From NCBI GenBank assembly GCA_964486825.1, contig CAZAQS010000017.1, positions 1 to 35,443 of the forward strand: DNA of 35,443 bases, written 5' to 3'. A program made the translations under genes and the position numbers. Positions within the stretch are counted from its first letter, which is position 1; each line of letters starts with the position of its first letter. The notes beneath the pieces were generated by a model that saw nothing but the letters and a program-made list of their open reading frames with translations, ran no database searches and had not been told where the DNA came from. Origin of the DNA: CAZAQS01 sp964486825 (GTDB taxonomy: Bacteria; Chloroflexota; Anaerolineae; Anaerolineales; UBA4823). Below, piece by piece: positions 8,804 to 15,953 of this stretch.

Positions 8804-8831
8804 ATTATACCTTAATGGTCGTTAAAGTCAA
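8804..8831 (-). promoter_or_regulatory. Near-consensus promoter of the sugar transferase/heptose operon
   Basis: On the minus strand, TTGACT (8826-8831) and a perfect TATAAT (8804-8809) are 16 bases apart in an AT-rich stretch. Predicted start near 8797 leaves an untranslated leader of about 310 bases before the ATG at 8487. The leader has a small hairpin (AGCATC/GATGCT, 8543-8557) but no riboswitch class I can recognise. Confidence 0.65.
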
Positions 8832-8915
8832 TTATTTCCCACCCAAAACTCCACTAATTAATTCAAGTAGTCTCAATATAATGCACCCGTACCTCGTCAT
8901 CAATAAGGAGAATCC

Positions 8916-8951
8916 CTAGAAACAGGTGGGGAAAACCCCACCTGTTTCTAG
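8916..8951 (-). terminator. Perfect 16-bp hairpin after the secreted-protein operon
   Basis: Two perfectly complementary 16-base arms enclose a four-base loop, 36 bases past the stop of the DNRLRE protein gene. No long T-run follows on either strand; the only U-rich part (GTTTCT) is inside the stem base. It most likely ends the three-gene operon and separates it from the promoter at 8804-8831. Confidence 0.6.
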
Positions 8952-8986
8952 TATTTCAGGACACCACTTTATGTCTAGAGGGAAAA

Positions 8987-10477
8987 TCAAGGAGCCCCCA
9001 AACTCACCTCTATTGTGGGTCGGGCTTGTTCATTCCAGTCCCCGGTGTCTGAAGATACAAAATACTTACCACTATGGTATGCGTTATCAGCAGTATAGAT
9101 AGCCAGGCGCAACGGCTCACCTGCTTCATAAACTTGGGCTACAGCCCGGCTGATATCCCAAGTCCAGGGGATACCCGGCCAGCCGGGAAACTGTTCAACG
9201 GGATACACCCATGTAGATGAGACGTTTTCCAACGCATGGGGAGAATTATTCCAGGTTAGGGTTGCCTCATCCCAGTCCTCTCGTATGGTAAAGATCTGGA
9301 TCAGAGATCTGCCGGCCTCTCCCCAAGAACCTCCACCAGAGTTTCCCATTTGGTGGAGGGTCAATTTAGCTGAAACGATATCTTTCCCTTTAGGCAAGCT
9401 ATCCATTGGGAACGTCACATAGTAGCGGGCAAAACAAGGCCAATCGGCAATGTCTGACTGGTTTTGTATGTTGAAGTCCGAATTGTCCTGGCTACCAGGG
9501 TAGCTCTTATCGCCCCATTCTGTCCAGAAATCCAATTTATCGCCGCAGATACTGCCCCCTCCTACCTCTCCATCCACGACAACCGCCCCATTAAGTTTAT
9601 GCCGGATAAGAACTGTATCAGTTACTGATATTGCTGGTGGGTTATACGAAGGAATACCGAAAACCAATTCTCCCCAGGAGGAGGGATTGTCAATAGCAAA
9701 ATCCTTAGGCCACCACTTGTCCGGAATAGGTGAACCAGCTGCATCATCGCGATCATGCATTACAACACCCATTTTCCAGTTCGCTCCATCCCTGGGTCTA
9801 CCTGAGCTCCCCAGGCTTTCAAATGGGATTTTAAATGTGATAACCCACCCACGATCTTCATCCGAATTATTATTGGGAGCAGTGCCTCTCCAGGCTGTAC
9901 GTGTCGAGAACGGAATGGAAACCGCTGTCCAGGAAGAGCCTTGTTTAATGTAAACTGCCTGGTACTTTTCGCGCGAGCTTCCATTATTCAATTGCCCAAC
10001 GAAACGGTAAGAACTCCCGTTTTCAGTTGTCAGGAATAATGTTACAGCATCCCACTCGGTGAGCGTCGCTGGTGAGGGGTTCGTATCGTACCACTGCTGG
10101 CGGTCGAATGCTGCAAGGTTGATAGAAAGCTCCTGCTGATTAAAGCCAACCCGCACTTGAGCGTAGTTTTCGGTTGGAGTTACCTTTCCAAACCAGAAGA
10201 TGGCCGTCTCGGGATAAACGATATCTCCTTCAAAATAAGGAGCGTTTACACGGGGCGCCGTTGGTGATTGCAAAGTAAAACTAGATTGGCGCACCCCAGA
10301 AACAAAGGGTAGGTAAAATTCTTGATCTGCCTGCAGCTCTCCTTGGGGGTAGGTATCTCTACCAGCATTTCCTGCGACTGCTGAACTTGAAGGAGAAATG
10401 AAGGATACGAGTTGGATGGCAACCAATAACAGTACTAGAACCAGGCTTCCTATCGTTGAAGCGTACTCGGAGTTCAT
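8987..10477 (-). CDS. Secreted CBM9-like / DNRLRE-domain protein
   Basis: A 496-residue exported protein. Residues 10-27 form a hydrophobic signal or anchor helix, followed by a short polar linker and FYLPFV (54-59). Residues ~75-285 resemble the family 9 carbohydrate-binding (CBM9-like) beta-sandwich also used as a sugar-binding module in xylanases. Residues ~295-495 form a DNRLRE/CBM96-like beta-sandwich (alternating strands, DWDEATLTWNNSP, and late TADN and PTIEVSL). No catalytic motif is seen, so a polysaccharide-binding or matrix-scaffold role is likely. GGAGGAGGG precedes the ATG. It is the last gene of the riboswitch-controlled operon, 61 bases after the glycoside-hydrolase-like gene. 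Confidence 0.88.
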   Translation of the reverse strand: MNSEYASTIGSLVLVLLLVAIQLVSFISPSSSAVAGNAGRDTYPQGELQADQEFYLPFVSGVRQSSFTLQSPTAPRVNAPYFEGDIVYPETAIFWFGKVTPTENYAQVRVGFNQQELSINLAAFDRQQWYDTNPSPATLTEWDAVTLFLTTENGSSYRFVGQLNNGSSREKYQAVYIKQGSSWTAVSIPFSTRTAWRGTAPNNNSDEDRGWVITFKIPFESLGSSGRPRDGANWKMGVVMHDRDDAAGSPIPDKWWPKDFAIDNPSSWGELVFGIPSYNPPAISVTDTVLIRHKLNGAVVVDGEVGGGSICGDKLDFWTEWGDKSYPGSQDNSDFNIQNQSDIADWPCFARYYVTFPMDSLPKGKDIVSAKLTLHQMGNSGGGSWGEAGRSLIQIFTIREDWDEATLTWNNSPHALENVSSTWVYPVEQFPGWPGIPWTWDISRAVAQVYEAGEPLRLAIYTADNAYHSGKYFVSSDTGDWNEQARPTIEVSLGAP

Positions 10478-10538
10478 TATTTAAACCCTCCTCCCCTGGT
10501 GGTGCTCATACTAACCTCCAGGGGTATCCTATATTGAA

Positions 10539-13535
10539 TTATGGTAAACGCTTGATTTTCAAAGCCACATCATCACGGATTGCTGCCGGTAAACTTAGAC
10601 TCAGGCTGCCATCGGAGGTCACTGTTTCTGTATGGAAGATTGCGTTACTCTCCAGGTAGGTGTTCCACCACTCGACCTGGTATCGACCAGCCGGCACCTG
10701 GGACAAGGTCACGCTCCCACTCAAAGGAGATATGGATGATCCGGCGACAACCTTCTTCCAGGTGTGCTGTGTATTTTGGATCCACAGATGCATCTGCCCA
10801 TGGACATCATCTCGCTGTCCCCATGCCCGGAGTTGAGGGTTTGAAGTCGTAGCTTTGGCATCCCGGTAGAATCCGTTGCTCAAAGGGATACCTTCCATGA
10901 AATTACGATAGGTCAGGAAGTTCGAGTAAATACTTTGAGGAATGGTTTCCTTTACCCACCAAAACAAATCATACATTCCACCCGGGTTGATCTGACCCCA
11001 GACATTGTTGTGCAAGAAGATACCCTTCTGATCCCTGGTCAGATCTGTATTCCATTCCTGGCGGTCTGCAAAATCTACTCCGGTCTCGCCGCGTACCAGG
11101 GGCATCCCGGCTCCGGTCAGGCTTTTGCCACCCCAAAGGCTCCCGTAAGCGTAGTTGTACCAGGCAGTATCTTCATCCATTGGGATGGTCTCAAAATGCC
11201 CGAGGACATCCACAATTTCACCAGAAGGACTAATTAGTACGATATCGTCGATCCATGCCGTTCCACCGGTGCCATTGCTGTTCTCGATCCCAATCGAAAT
11301 TTCGTGGGGCTGGTCATCGGTGATAATCAGGCGCAAATCCTGGGGAATGGAAACGCCTGTCCGGTCCCGGTCGCTTCGGAACTCTCTCCAGTCAAAGGTG
11401 CCTGCTGGAGAAGTACAAATGAAGTTTTGGCCCGATTGGTTGAACGGAACTACACCCTCTTTCCCACCCCAATGAGAGCCCCCATCCAATTTCCAGGTGA
11501 CTCGTTGCATGCTACCACTGCTTCCATGCGGACAATTGGCAGTGAAGGACTCTGCTTTCATGTAGTAGCGTACAATCCATTCTCCAGCGCCCTGAACCAC
11601 CACACCTCGAGGCGTCACGCTCAGGCTATTATTATCTGTCCCAGCCAGGCGAGCAGATCCCGTACCAGACCTGATATGGGCTGGGTTCGTCTCAATGTGC
11701 GCCTCTTTAAGCAGGCTGGCGCGAACTCCCCATCCTGTGGAAATATAGGCATGGATATTTGCATAGTCAATGTCACTGTATTTAGGATTAGACCAGAACT
11801 CTAGGTTCGGAAAAGAGGACCAGAAAGAGGTAGTTACCAGATGCCTTGAGGGGTCATTTTGATGGACGAAACGTGCAAAAGAGTTGGCAGCTTCATGATG
11901 CCTTCCGTTGTAAGGGTCGCCCTCGTTGACATACTCAAAAGAGTGGATCGCAGTGCTGTAACCCCATCGGGCCACCAGGTAGCGCCACCAGGCCTCCTGA
12001 AGCCAACGTCCTTTTGTATTTGGGGCAGCGTAAAAATTGTCGTTGCTGCCCTGGCTGGTCATTCTGCCATCTTCGCCCAGACGGTTTCTGATCCACTCAT
12101 TCTTCTCGTCAATCACGATCTTAAGATACACACCGTGTTGTTCGGCTAACTGGATGTAGCGGTCCCACTGCGCCGAGTTCATTGGATCAAAATACATATG
12201 GCTGTTAGCGTTAGGCTCTCGCAGGATATTCACCTTGCTTGGATCATCCGTTTTGTAGACCTGGACTTCGTCAATATAAACCTTGCCAGAATTGGAATTC
12301 TGGCGGGCCAGGTACAGGTAATCCAACCAGTGTTGGTCGGACCCCGTCTGGTAAGCTCCGGTTACCGTGATCCAATCCGTCGTACCGCTAACCGGTTCAG
12401 TGATCGGCTTGCCAGTATCCGGTTTTGCACAGTCTGTTCCCAGCCAATCTCCTTGTTTAATCACAAATCCATGATTACCCGAACTGGCAGGCCCATTGAC
12501 CCCATCCAGGCGTACCCGTGCCCAAACGGTATAGTTGCTGTTTGGAAGAACAGGCACTCCTCCCTGCCAAAATTCTGTATACAAACAAGGGTTGCCGTCA
12601 TCTAATCGTAAACTTACGTCGCTGCCATTGTATGTAGTATTGGTATCGAAATTCACACCGGGTAAATAACCATCGCCTGAGAGATGGTGAGTAGCCCAAG
12701 ACGTCCAATGCGATCCGTTTATGCCCGAGCCACTCATCCAGACACGGATGAAGTTCATTTTGTACTGCTCGTACGATCTCATCTTCTCGGCAACATCATT
12801 CGTACCCAGAAAACCGTCATTGAAACCAACGCCTATGAAGGGAGAGCCATCCTGGAACTCAAAATAACGAGGGTCATTCGGGCTTACTCCCAAAAAGCCT
12901 CGGCTTTTGTAAGCGTTGCTGGGTTGGCTACCCACCCTGAAGGGCAGGGAGTTGTTTTCCCCTGGATAGAAGGAGGTACCATTGGCATCTTCAATTCTCA
13001 CTCGAAGTTGCCAATCCCCTGCTAACTGAGGGGCGAATCTCACCATGAAGCGTGGGGGACCGCTGGGGATAAAATGATCCTTGCTCCCACGAGCGGTCAG
13101 GTTATACGGTTGGTAGTAAAAAGCCGGCTGGACAATGGTTGTATTCCAGCCATCCGGAGTGAATAAAACATCGACCGTGACACCCGTACCTCCTTTTAAG
13201 CCTGCAGGGGGGCTAGGATCATAAATCATAAAAGGGTTTTCAGCGACAGTATCGACTCTGAACTCTGCTTCAAATTTATCGTACACATTTATTGAGGGGG
13301 TCAGGATGTTGAAATCAGGAACCCCTGTATTTCCGATCGAGCTTATGATATTCACTGGCAGGTATATTTTCCTGTCTGCACTGCTTGCGGGATTGAATCT
13401 CTCACCATCCTGGGCCGGATCTCCCCGTACAGCCATTCCCATCGCCCGTACAGGTAGGACCAGACCGGACATCATGATGAAAAAGGCCGGTAAAAGGGAC
13501 AGAGCTAAAATGGGGATCTTTTTTTGTAATCGCAT
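10539..13535 (-). CDS. Secreted DUF5060 glycoside-hydrolase-like protein with two inserted CBM-like modules
   Basis: An approximately 998-residue exported protein. A signal peptide (MRLQKK, then a hydrophobic core to ~30) is followed by IYLPV at 57-61 and a DUF5060 beta-sandwich at about 72-200. A TIM-barrel GH domain in the GH5/GH39-like clan then begins (NFIRVWMSG), with a probable acid/base Glu538 in YVNEGDP and probable nucleophile Glu817 in VRGETGVD. Two beta-sandwich segments interrupt the barrel, at about 292-428 and 608-775, each ending in a CBM4/9-like strand (VYIDEVQVY, AWIDDIVLI). A final beta-domain closes the protein. The frame extends seven codons further to a TTG at 13556. The ATG at 13535 is preferred because it gives a clean signal peptide, though neither start has a strong Shine-Dalgarno. 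Substrate unknown. Confidence 0.88.
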   Translation of the reverse strand: MRLQKKIPILALSLLPAFFIMMSGLVLPVRAMGMAVRGDPAQDGERFNPASSADRKIYLPVNIISSIGNTGVPDFNILTPSINVYDKFEAEFRVDTVAENPFMIYDPSPPAGLKGGTGVTVDVLFTPDGWNTTIVQPAFYYQPYNLTARGSKDHFIPSGPPRFMVRFAPQLAGDWQLRVRIEDANGTSFYPGENNSLPFRVGSQPSNAYKSRGFLGVSPNDPRYFEFQDGSPFIGVGFNDGFLGTNDVAEKMRSYEQYKMNFIRVWMSGSGINGSHWTSWATHHLSGDGYLPGVNFDTNTTYNGSDVSLRLDDGNPCLYTEFWQGGVPVLPNSNYTVWARVRLDGVNGPASSGNHGFVIKQGDWLGTDCAKPDTGKPITEPVSGTTDWITVTGAYQTGSDQHWLDYLYLARQNSNSGKVYIDEVQVYKTDDPSKVNILREPNANSHMYFDPMNSAQWDRYIQLAEQHGVYLKIVIDEKNEWIRNRLGEDGRMTSQGSNDNFYAAPNTKGRWLQEAWWRYLVARWGYSTAIHSFEYVNEGDPYNGRHHEAANSFARFVHQNDPSRHLVTTSFWSSFPNLEFWSNPKYSDIDYANIHAYISTGWGVRASLLKEAHIETNPAHIRSGTGSARLAGTDNNSLSVTPRGVVVQGAGEWIVRYYMKAESFTANCPHGSSGSMQRVTWKLDGGSHWGGKEGVVPFNQSGQNFICTSPAGTFDWREFRSDRDRTGVSIPQDLRLIITDDQPHEISIGIENSNGTGGTAWIDDIVLISPSGEIVDVLGHFETIPMDEDTAWYNYAYGSLWGGKSLTGAGMPLVRGETGVDFADRQEWNTDLTRDQKGIFLHNNVWGQINPGGMYDLFWWVKETIPQSIYSNFLTYRNFMEGIPLSNGFYRDAKATTSNPQLRAWGQRDDVHGQMHLWIQNTQHTWKKVVAGSSISPLSGSVTLSQVPAGRYQVEWWNTYLESNAIFHTETVTSDGSLSLSLPAAIRDDVALKIKRLP

Positions 13536-13572
13536 GTTAGTATTTTTCAAGTCCAATACCTATGAATAATGC

Positions 13573-15345
13573 CTAATTTCCACTGTGGCGCAAAACAAAC
13601 AGATCTCCGCCATTGCCCTCGACGATCACAAGACCATCACTAACATACGTATAGCGAGGCAAGATCCCTTCGCTGTAAGCGTTACGCATGGGTGTGGGTG
13701 GATCCAGGACATTCCAATATACCCACCAACCAGGTCCTGGCCAATAACGGGTATCGCCAAAAAGGGTAAGACCGGAAGTGGTCCAATGAGTTTGCGGGTT
13801 ATAACTGGAGGTGCTTTGAATACGCCGGATGACCGTTGGAATTTCCTCTGAAGTAATTGGATCAGAGAAGGTTAAGCCTTTTGAGTTGGAACGATCGAGA
13901 ATTCGCGTGCTCTCACTAGCACCCCAATGAGCGTGGAAAAGGGTACTACCGGCCATGGTTATTGGGCCTTGTTCATCGCTAATGATAACATAGGCTTTAT
14001 GGTAATCCACGAAGCGCATGTCCCCGGCAACCAGGCCTGGCACAGTGCTATCGTCCAACACCATCTCGCCCATATGAGAATCCCATCGTCCATCCTGAGG
14101 GTTTCCCTGCCCACTGCGGAAATGAGAATATGCCACCTCTTTCCCATCCGGTAGGAGCCTTACCACCGGCACAGGGCCTGTCTCCAGGACCGTTTCATTA
14201 TTAACCCTGCCTTCTACTCCCCCATAACCCACAGCAGGAATGAACTTCTCCCTTCCGTCATCTAAATTCAAGGCGAAAAGGTTTTTATGAATGCCATTGT
14301 TACCCTGGAGGAAGGAGCGGGTCTCAGAATTCGTCATTGGGAATACCCCTCCGCCCCATTCTCCTCTCAGCGGGCCACTCCATATCGCGTTAACCCCCAG
14401 GTTCATGCGGACGAAAACTACCCCATGCTGCTCGGCAATCACAGGCCAATACCCATCAAAAGTATAGGGCGCCCGAGCTGGGTGAGGGGTAGGTTTCACG
14501 CGCCATTGGCTATTTCCATCCGCCTCTCTAACCGCATGGACATACAGGTCGGCGGTTACGTATATCATTAGGCCTTTGGTAGAAGTGTAAGCAGGCGGCG
14601 TGGCTGCGCCAGAGCCAGCTTTATAAACCCACTCACCAGACATGTTACCCGTATGGACTTTATGAAGTTCGCCATTTCTTGTAACAACATAAGCGTAACC
14701 AGGAACGAGCAGAACGGATTTATTTATTACATCACCGGCTGAATACGTTTTCACGATCTGACCGTTGCTCGCTTCGATCTTATAGAGTTTTCCATCTCCT
14801 CCACCAGCATACAGGTGCCCGGTAACTGGATCGTAGGCGGGTGCAGCCTGGAAGCTGGTTTCACTGATGTGCCAGGCCTGGCGACCATCCTCTTTCGCCA
14901 GCGCATACAACCCTCTGCTCCCAGCCGGGACATATACGTGATTGCCACCCGTAACGGTACGAGCTTCTCTAGGTGCATCATAGGAATGTCCTCCTGCCCC
15001 ACCGCTGCCATCGGGTCCATTCCAGGTCCATAGCAATCTCCATGGGAGTATGGGCTCCTCAGATGTGAAACCAGTCCGTTGGGCGTCATGGGCGTCCTGG
15101 GTCCATTCGGTAGGATTTCCAGTCCGGATAATGAGAGGGTTCGCTCTGGTTGAATGGCCCAGCCATGGTAAGTATATTTCCCATTCATCTGTTTGGGTAC
15201 CTGGCGATGCCTGAACCGGGCCTGAGCCCGGCAAAGACAAACCGAGCAGGGCTACCACTGTAATGGCAGAAATGTACAACCACCCTATCCCCTTAAATCT
15301 GATAACGCTTCTCTTTGATGGTATCATCGATAATCCTCTCGTCAT
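13573..15345 (-). CDS. Secreted PQQ-type beta-propeller protein
   Basis: A 590-residue exported protein. After a basic N-terminus and a hydrophobic helix (about 20-38) comes a short linker and IYLPWL (57-62). The rest is built of PQQ/BamB-like blades, for example HLYAGGGDGKLYKIEASNG, VTRNGELHKVHTGN and VTADLYVHAVREADG. No metal or PQQ ligands can be assigned, so it may be a binding or scaffold propeller rather than an alcohol dehydrogenase. Two in-frame ATGs, 15345 (GAGG upstream) and 15327 (GAGAGG upstream), both have ribosome-binding sites. It is the first gene of the operon, directly downstream of a c-di-GMP riboswitch and terminator. Gaps to the next genes are short. Confidence 0.88.
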   Translation of the reverse strand: MTRGLSMIPSKRSVIRFKGIGWLYISAITVVALLGLSLPGSGPVQASPGTQTDEWEIYLPWLGHSTRANPLIIRTGNPTEWTQDAHDAQRTGFTSEEPILPWRLLWTWNGPDGSGGAGGHSYDAPREARTVTGGNHVYVPAGSRGLYALAKEDGRQAWHISETSFQAAPAYDPVTGHLYAGGGDGKLYKIEASNGQIVKTYSAGDVINKSVLLVPGYAYVVTRNGELHKVHTGNMSGEWVYKAGSGAATPPAYTSTKGLMIYVTADLYVHAVREADGNSQWRVKPTPHPARAPYTFDGYWPVIAEQHGVVFVRMNLGVNAIWSGPLRGEWGGGVFPMTNSETRSFLQGNNGIHKNLFALNLDDGREKFIPAVGYGGVEGRVNNETVLETGPVPVVRLLPDGKEVAYSHFRSGQGNPQDGRWDSHMGEMVLDDSTVPGLVAGDMRFVDYHKAYVIISDEQGPITMAGSTLFHAHWGASESTRILDRSNSKGLTFSDPITSEEIPTVIRRIQSTSSYNPQTHWTTSGLTLFGDTRYWPGPGWWVYWNVLDPPTPMRNAYSEGILPRYTYVSDGLVIVEGNGGDLFVLRHSGN

Positions 15346-15430
15346 GCGTTACCTCACTTGTTAAAAAGGTTGCATCTAACAGGGGGTAGTGATTCATAAG
15401 GCGGGTCGAGCACCTCCTAAACTGCCGTAA
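15346..15430 (-). other. Untranslated spacer between riboswitch terminator and the propeller gene
   Basis: About 85 bases of leader. It contains a perfect AGGAGG (15413-15418) with no usable start codon at the right distance, and the GAGG used by the ATG at 15345. Confidence 0.5.
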
Positions 15431-15468
15431 CAAAATAAAAACCCCTTCAGGCGACACTGCCGAAGAGG
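15431..15468 (-). terminator. Intrinsic terminator of the c-di-GMP riboswitch expression platform
   Basis: On the minus strand, CCTCTTCGGC pairs with GCCTGAAGGGG (one bulge, one G-U), with loop AGTGTC, followed by TTTTTATTTTG. It lies about 25 bases after the aptamer and before the propeller gene, so it can stop transcription in one ligand state. The aptamer segment GCCGAG could pair with the terminator's left arm (TTCGGC), which offers a switching mechanism. The direction of the switch is not settled by sequence. Confidence 0.85.
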
Positions 15469-15494
15469 CTTATACATCTCAATGGATCTCAAGA

Positions 15495-15590
15495 AGCTCA
15501 GGCAGCTCGGCTATCATACGGCTATCCATCGTTTAGACCCGTTACTTTGCGCCCCTGCTTTTCAACAGGTTTGCCTTTTTCTTAGCTCAT
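15495..15590 (-). ncRNA. Cyclic-di-GMP-I riboswitch (GEMM-I aptamer)
   Basis: The minus strand shows the conserved GEMM-I order: GGCAAACC (15568-15575), a six-bp hairpin capped by a GAAA tetraloop, GGCGCAAAG (15545-15553), then GGGTCTAAAC (15531-15540), then the second helix with CGG/CCG arms and two GATAGCC copies forming the tetraloop-receptor side (15508-15526). These match the Vibrio Vc2-type consensus elements GCAAACC, GAAA, ACGCAAAG and CUAAAC, with one A-to-G change in the ACGCAAAG block. A weak P1 can form from GAGCT and AGCTT at the ends. It is followed by a terminator and the operon of three secreted proteins, so it should couple their expression to intracellular c-di-GMP. Confidence 0.9.
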
Positions 15591-15656
15591 ATACCAAGAA
15601 TTAAACTGCTAACCGGGTATTTACATCATCACCACTAAGCTCCTTTTCACCAAGAA

Positions 15657-15688
15657 GACCCTTTAGAGAATCGCTTCTCCTAAGGGTC
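15657..15688. other. Stable hairpin with GNRA loop in the riboswitch leader or gap 3' region
   Basis: Two 14-base arms (13 pairs, one A-A mismatch, one G-U) close a GCGA tetraloop on the minus strand. Only TCTTCTTGG follows, so it is a poor intrinsic terminator. It may be a leader structure or an RNA-stabilising element. Confidence 0.5.
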
Positions 15689-15725
15689 CCCCAAATTTCT
15701 ACCGATAATTTTCCGATTGGATACT

Positions 15726-15786
15726 ATCCTGGATTATATCTACCGCCTGGAAGGCAACAATGGGAAATAGCTCCCATCCTGGATTA
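15726..15786. repeat. Two copies of an 11-base direct repeat flanking the promoter, plus an inverted repeat
   Basis: ATCCTGGATTA occurs at 15726-15736 and 15776-15786, exactly 50 bases apart (about five helical turns). Between them is TGGGA-N6-TCCCA (15761-15776). One copy overlaps the -10 box and the other lies upstream of -35, a layout typical of a looping repressor or an activator pair. Confidence 0.45.
15733..15760 (-). promoter_or_regulatory. Candidate promoter of the riboswitch-controlled operon
   Basis: On the minus strand, a perfect TATAAT (15733-15738) has TTGTTG 16 bases upstream (15755-15760). The predicted start near 15726 puts the aptamer about 135 bases into the transcript. It overlaps one copy of an 11-base direct repeat. 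Confidence 0.45.
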
Positions 15787-15788
15787 AG

Positions 15789-15828
15789 ATCAAAAACAAG
15801 CCAGACTCCAAAAACTGGAAAACCTGGC
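15789..15828 (-). terminator. Probable terminator of the PRC-gap transcript
   Basis: On the minus strand, GCCAG...CTGGC with an inner TCCA/TGGA stem is followed by TTGTTTTTG. It lies about 125 bases past the gap stop. The stem is interrupted by small internal loops. Confidence 0.4.
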
Positions 15829-15906
15829 ATTTACCTCATGATATTCAGTTAAAACACATTTTCTTGAAGAATTATCAAAATATTATGCACATACTGATAA
15901 TCCTTC

Positions 15907-15948
15907 AGTACTTCGGTACTAACCCCTAATCACAGGGGTGGTTTTTTC
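15907..15948 (+). terminator. Tandem hairpins with a T-run on the plus strand
   Basis: AGTAC-TTCG-GTACT is followed by ACCCCT-N6-AGGGGT and GGTTTTTT. The T-run is on the plus strand, opposite to gap, whose stop is at 15954. It may stop antisense transcription into gap; it is not an intrinsic terminator for gap itself. Confidence 0.4.
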
Positions 15949-15953
15949 GTCTA

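Noticed and set aside
11304..11804. 166-residue plus-strand frame inside the DUF5060 gene
   Set aside because: Antisense shadow of a confirmed domain sequence.
15293..15397. 34-residue minus-strand ORF from an ATG between the riboswitch terminator and the propeller gene
   Set aside because: AGGAGG is 15 bases from its ATG, too far, and it overlaps the propeller gene out of frame.
15907..15948. Hairpins with a T-run as the gap terminator
   Set aside because: The T-run is on the plus strand whereas gap is transcribed from the minus strand; kept only as a plus-strand element.
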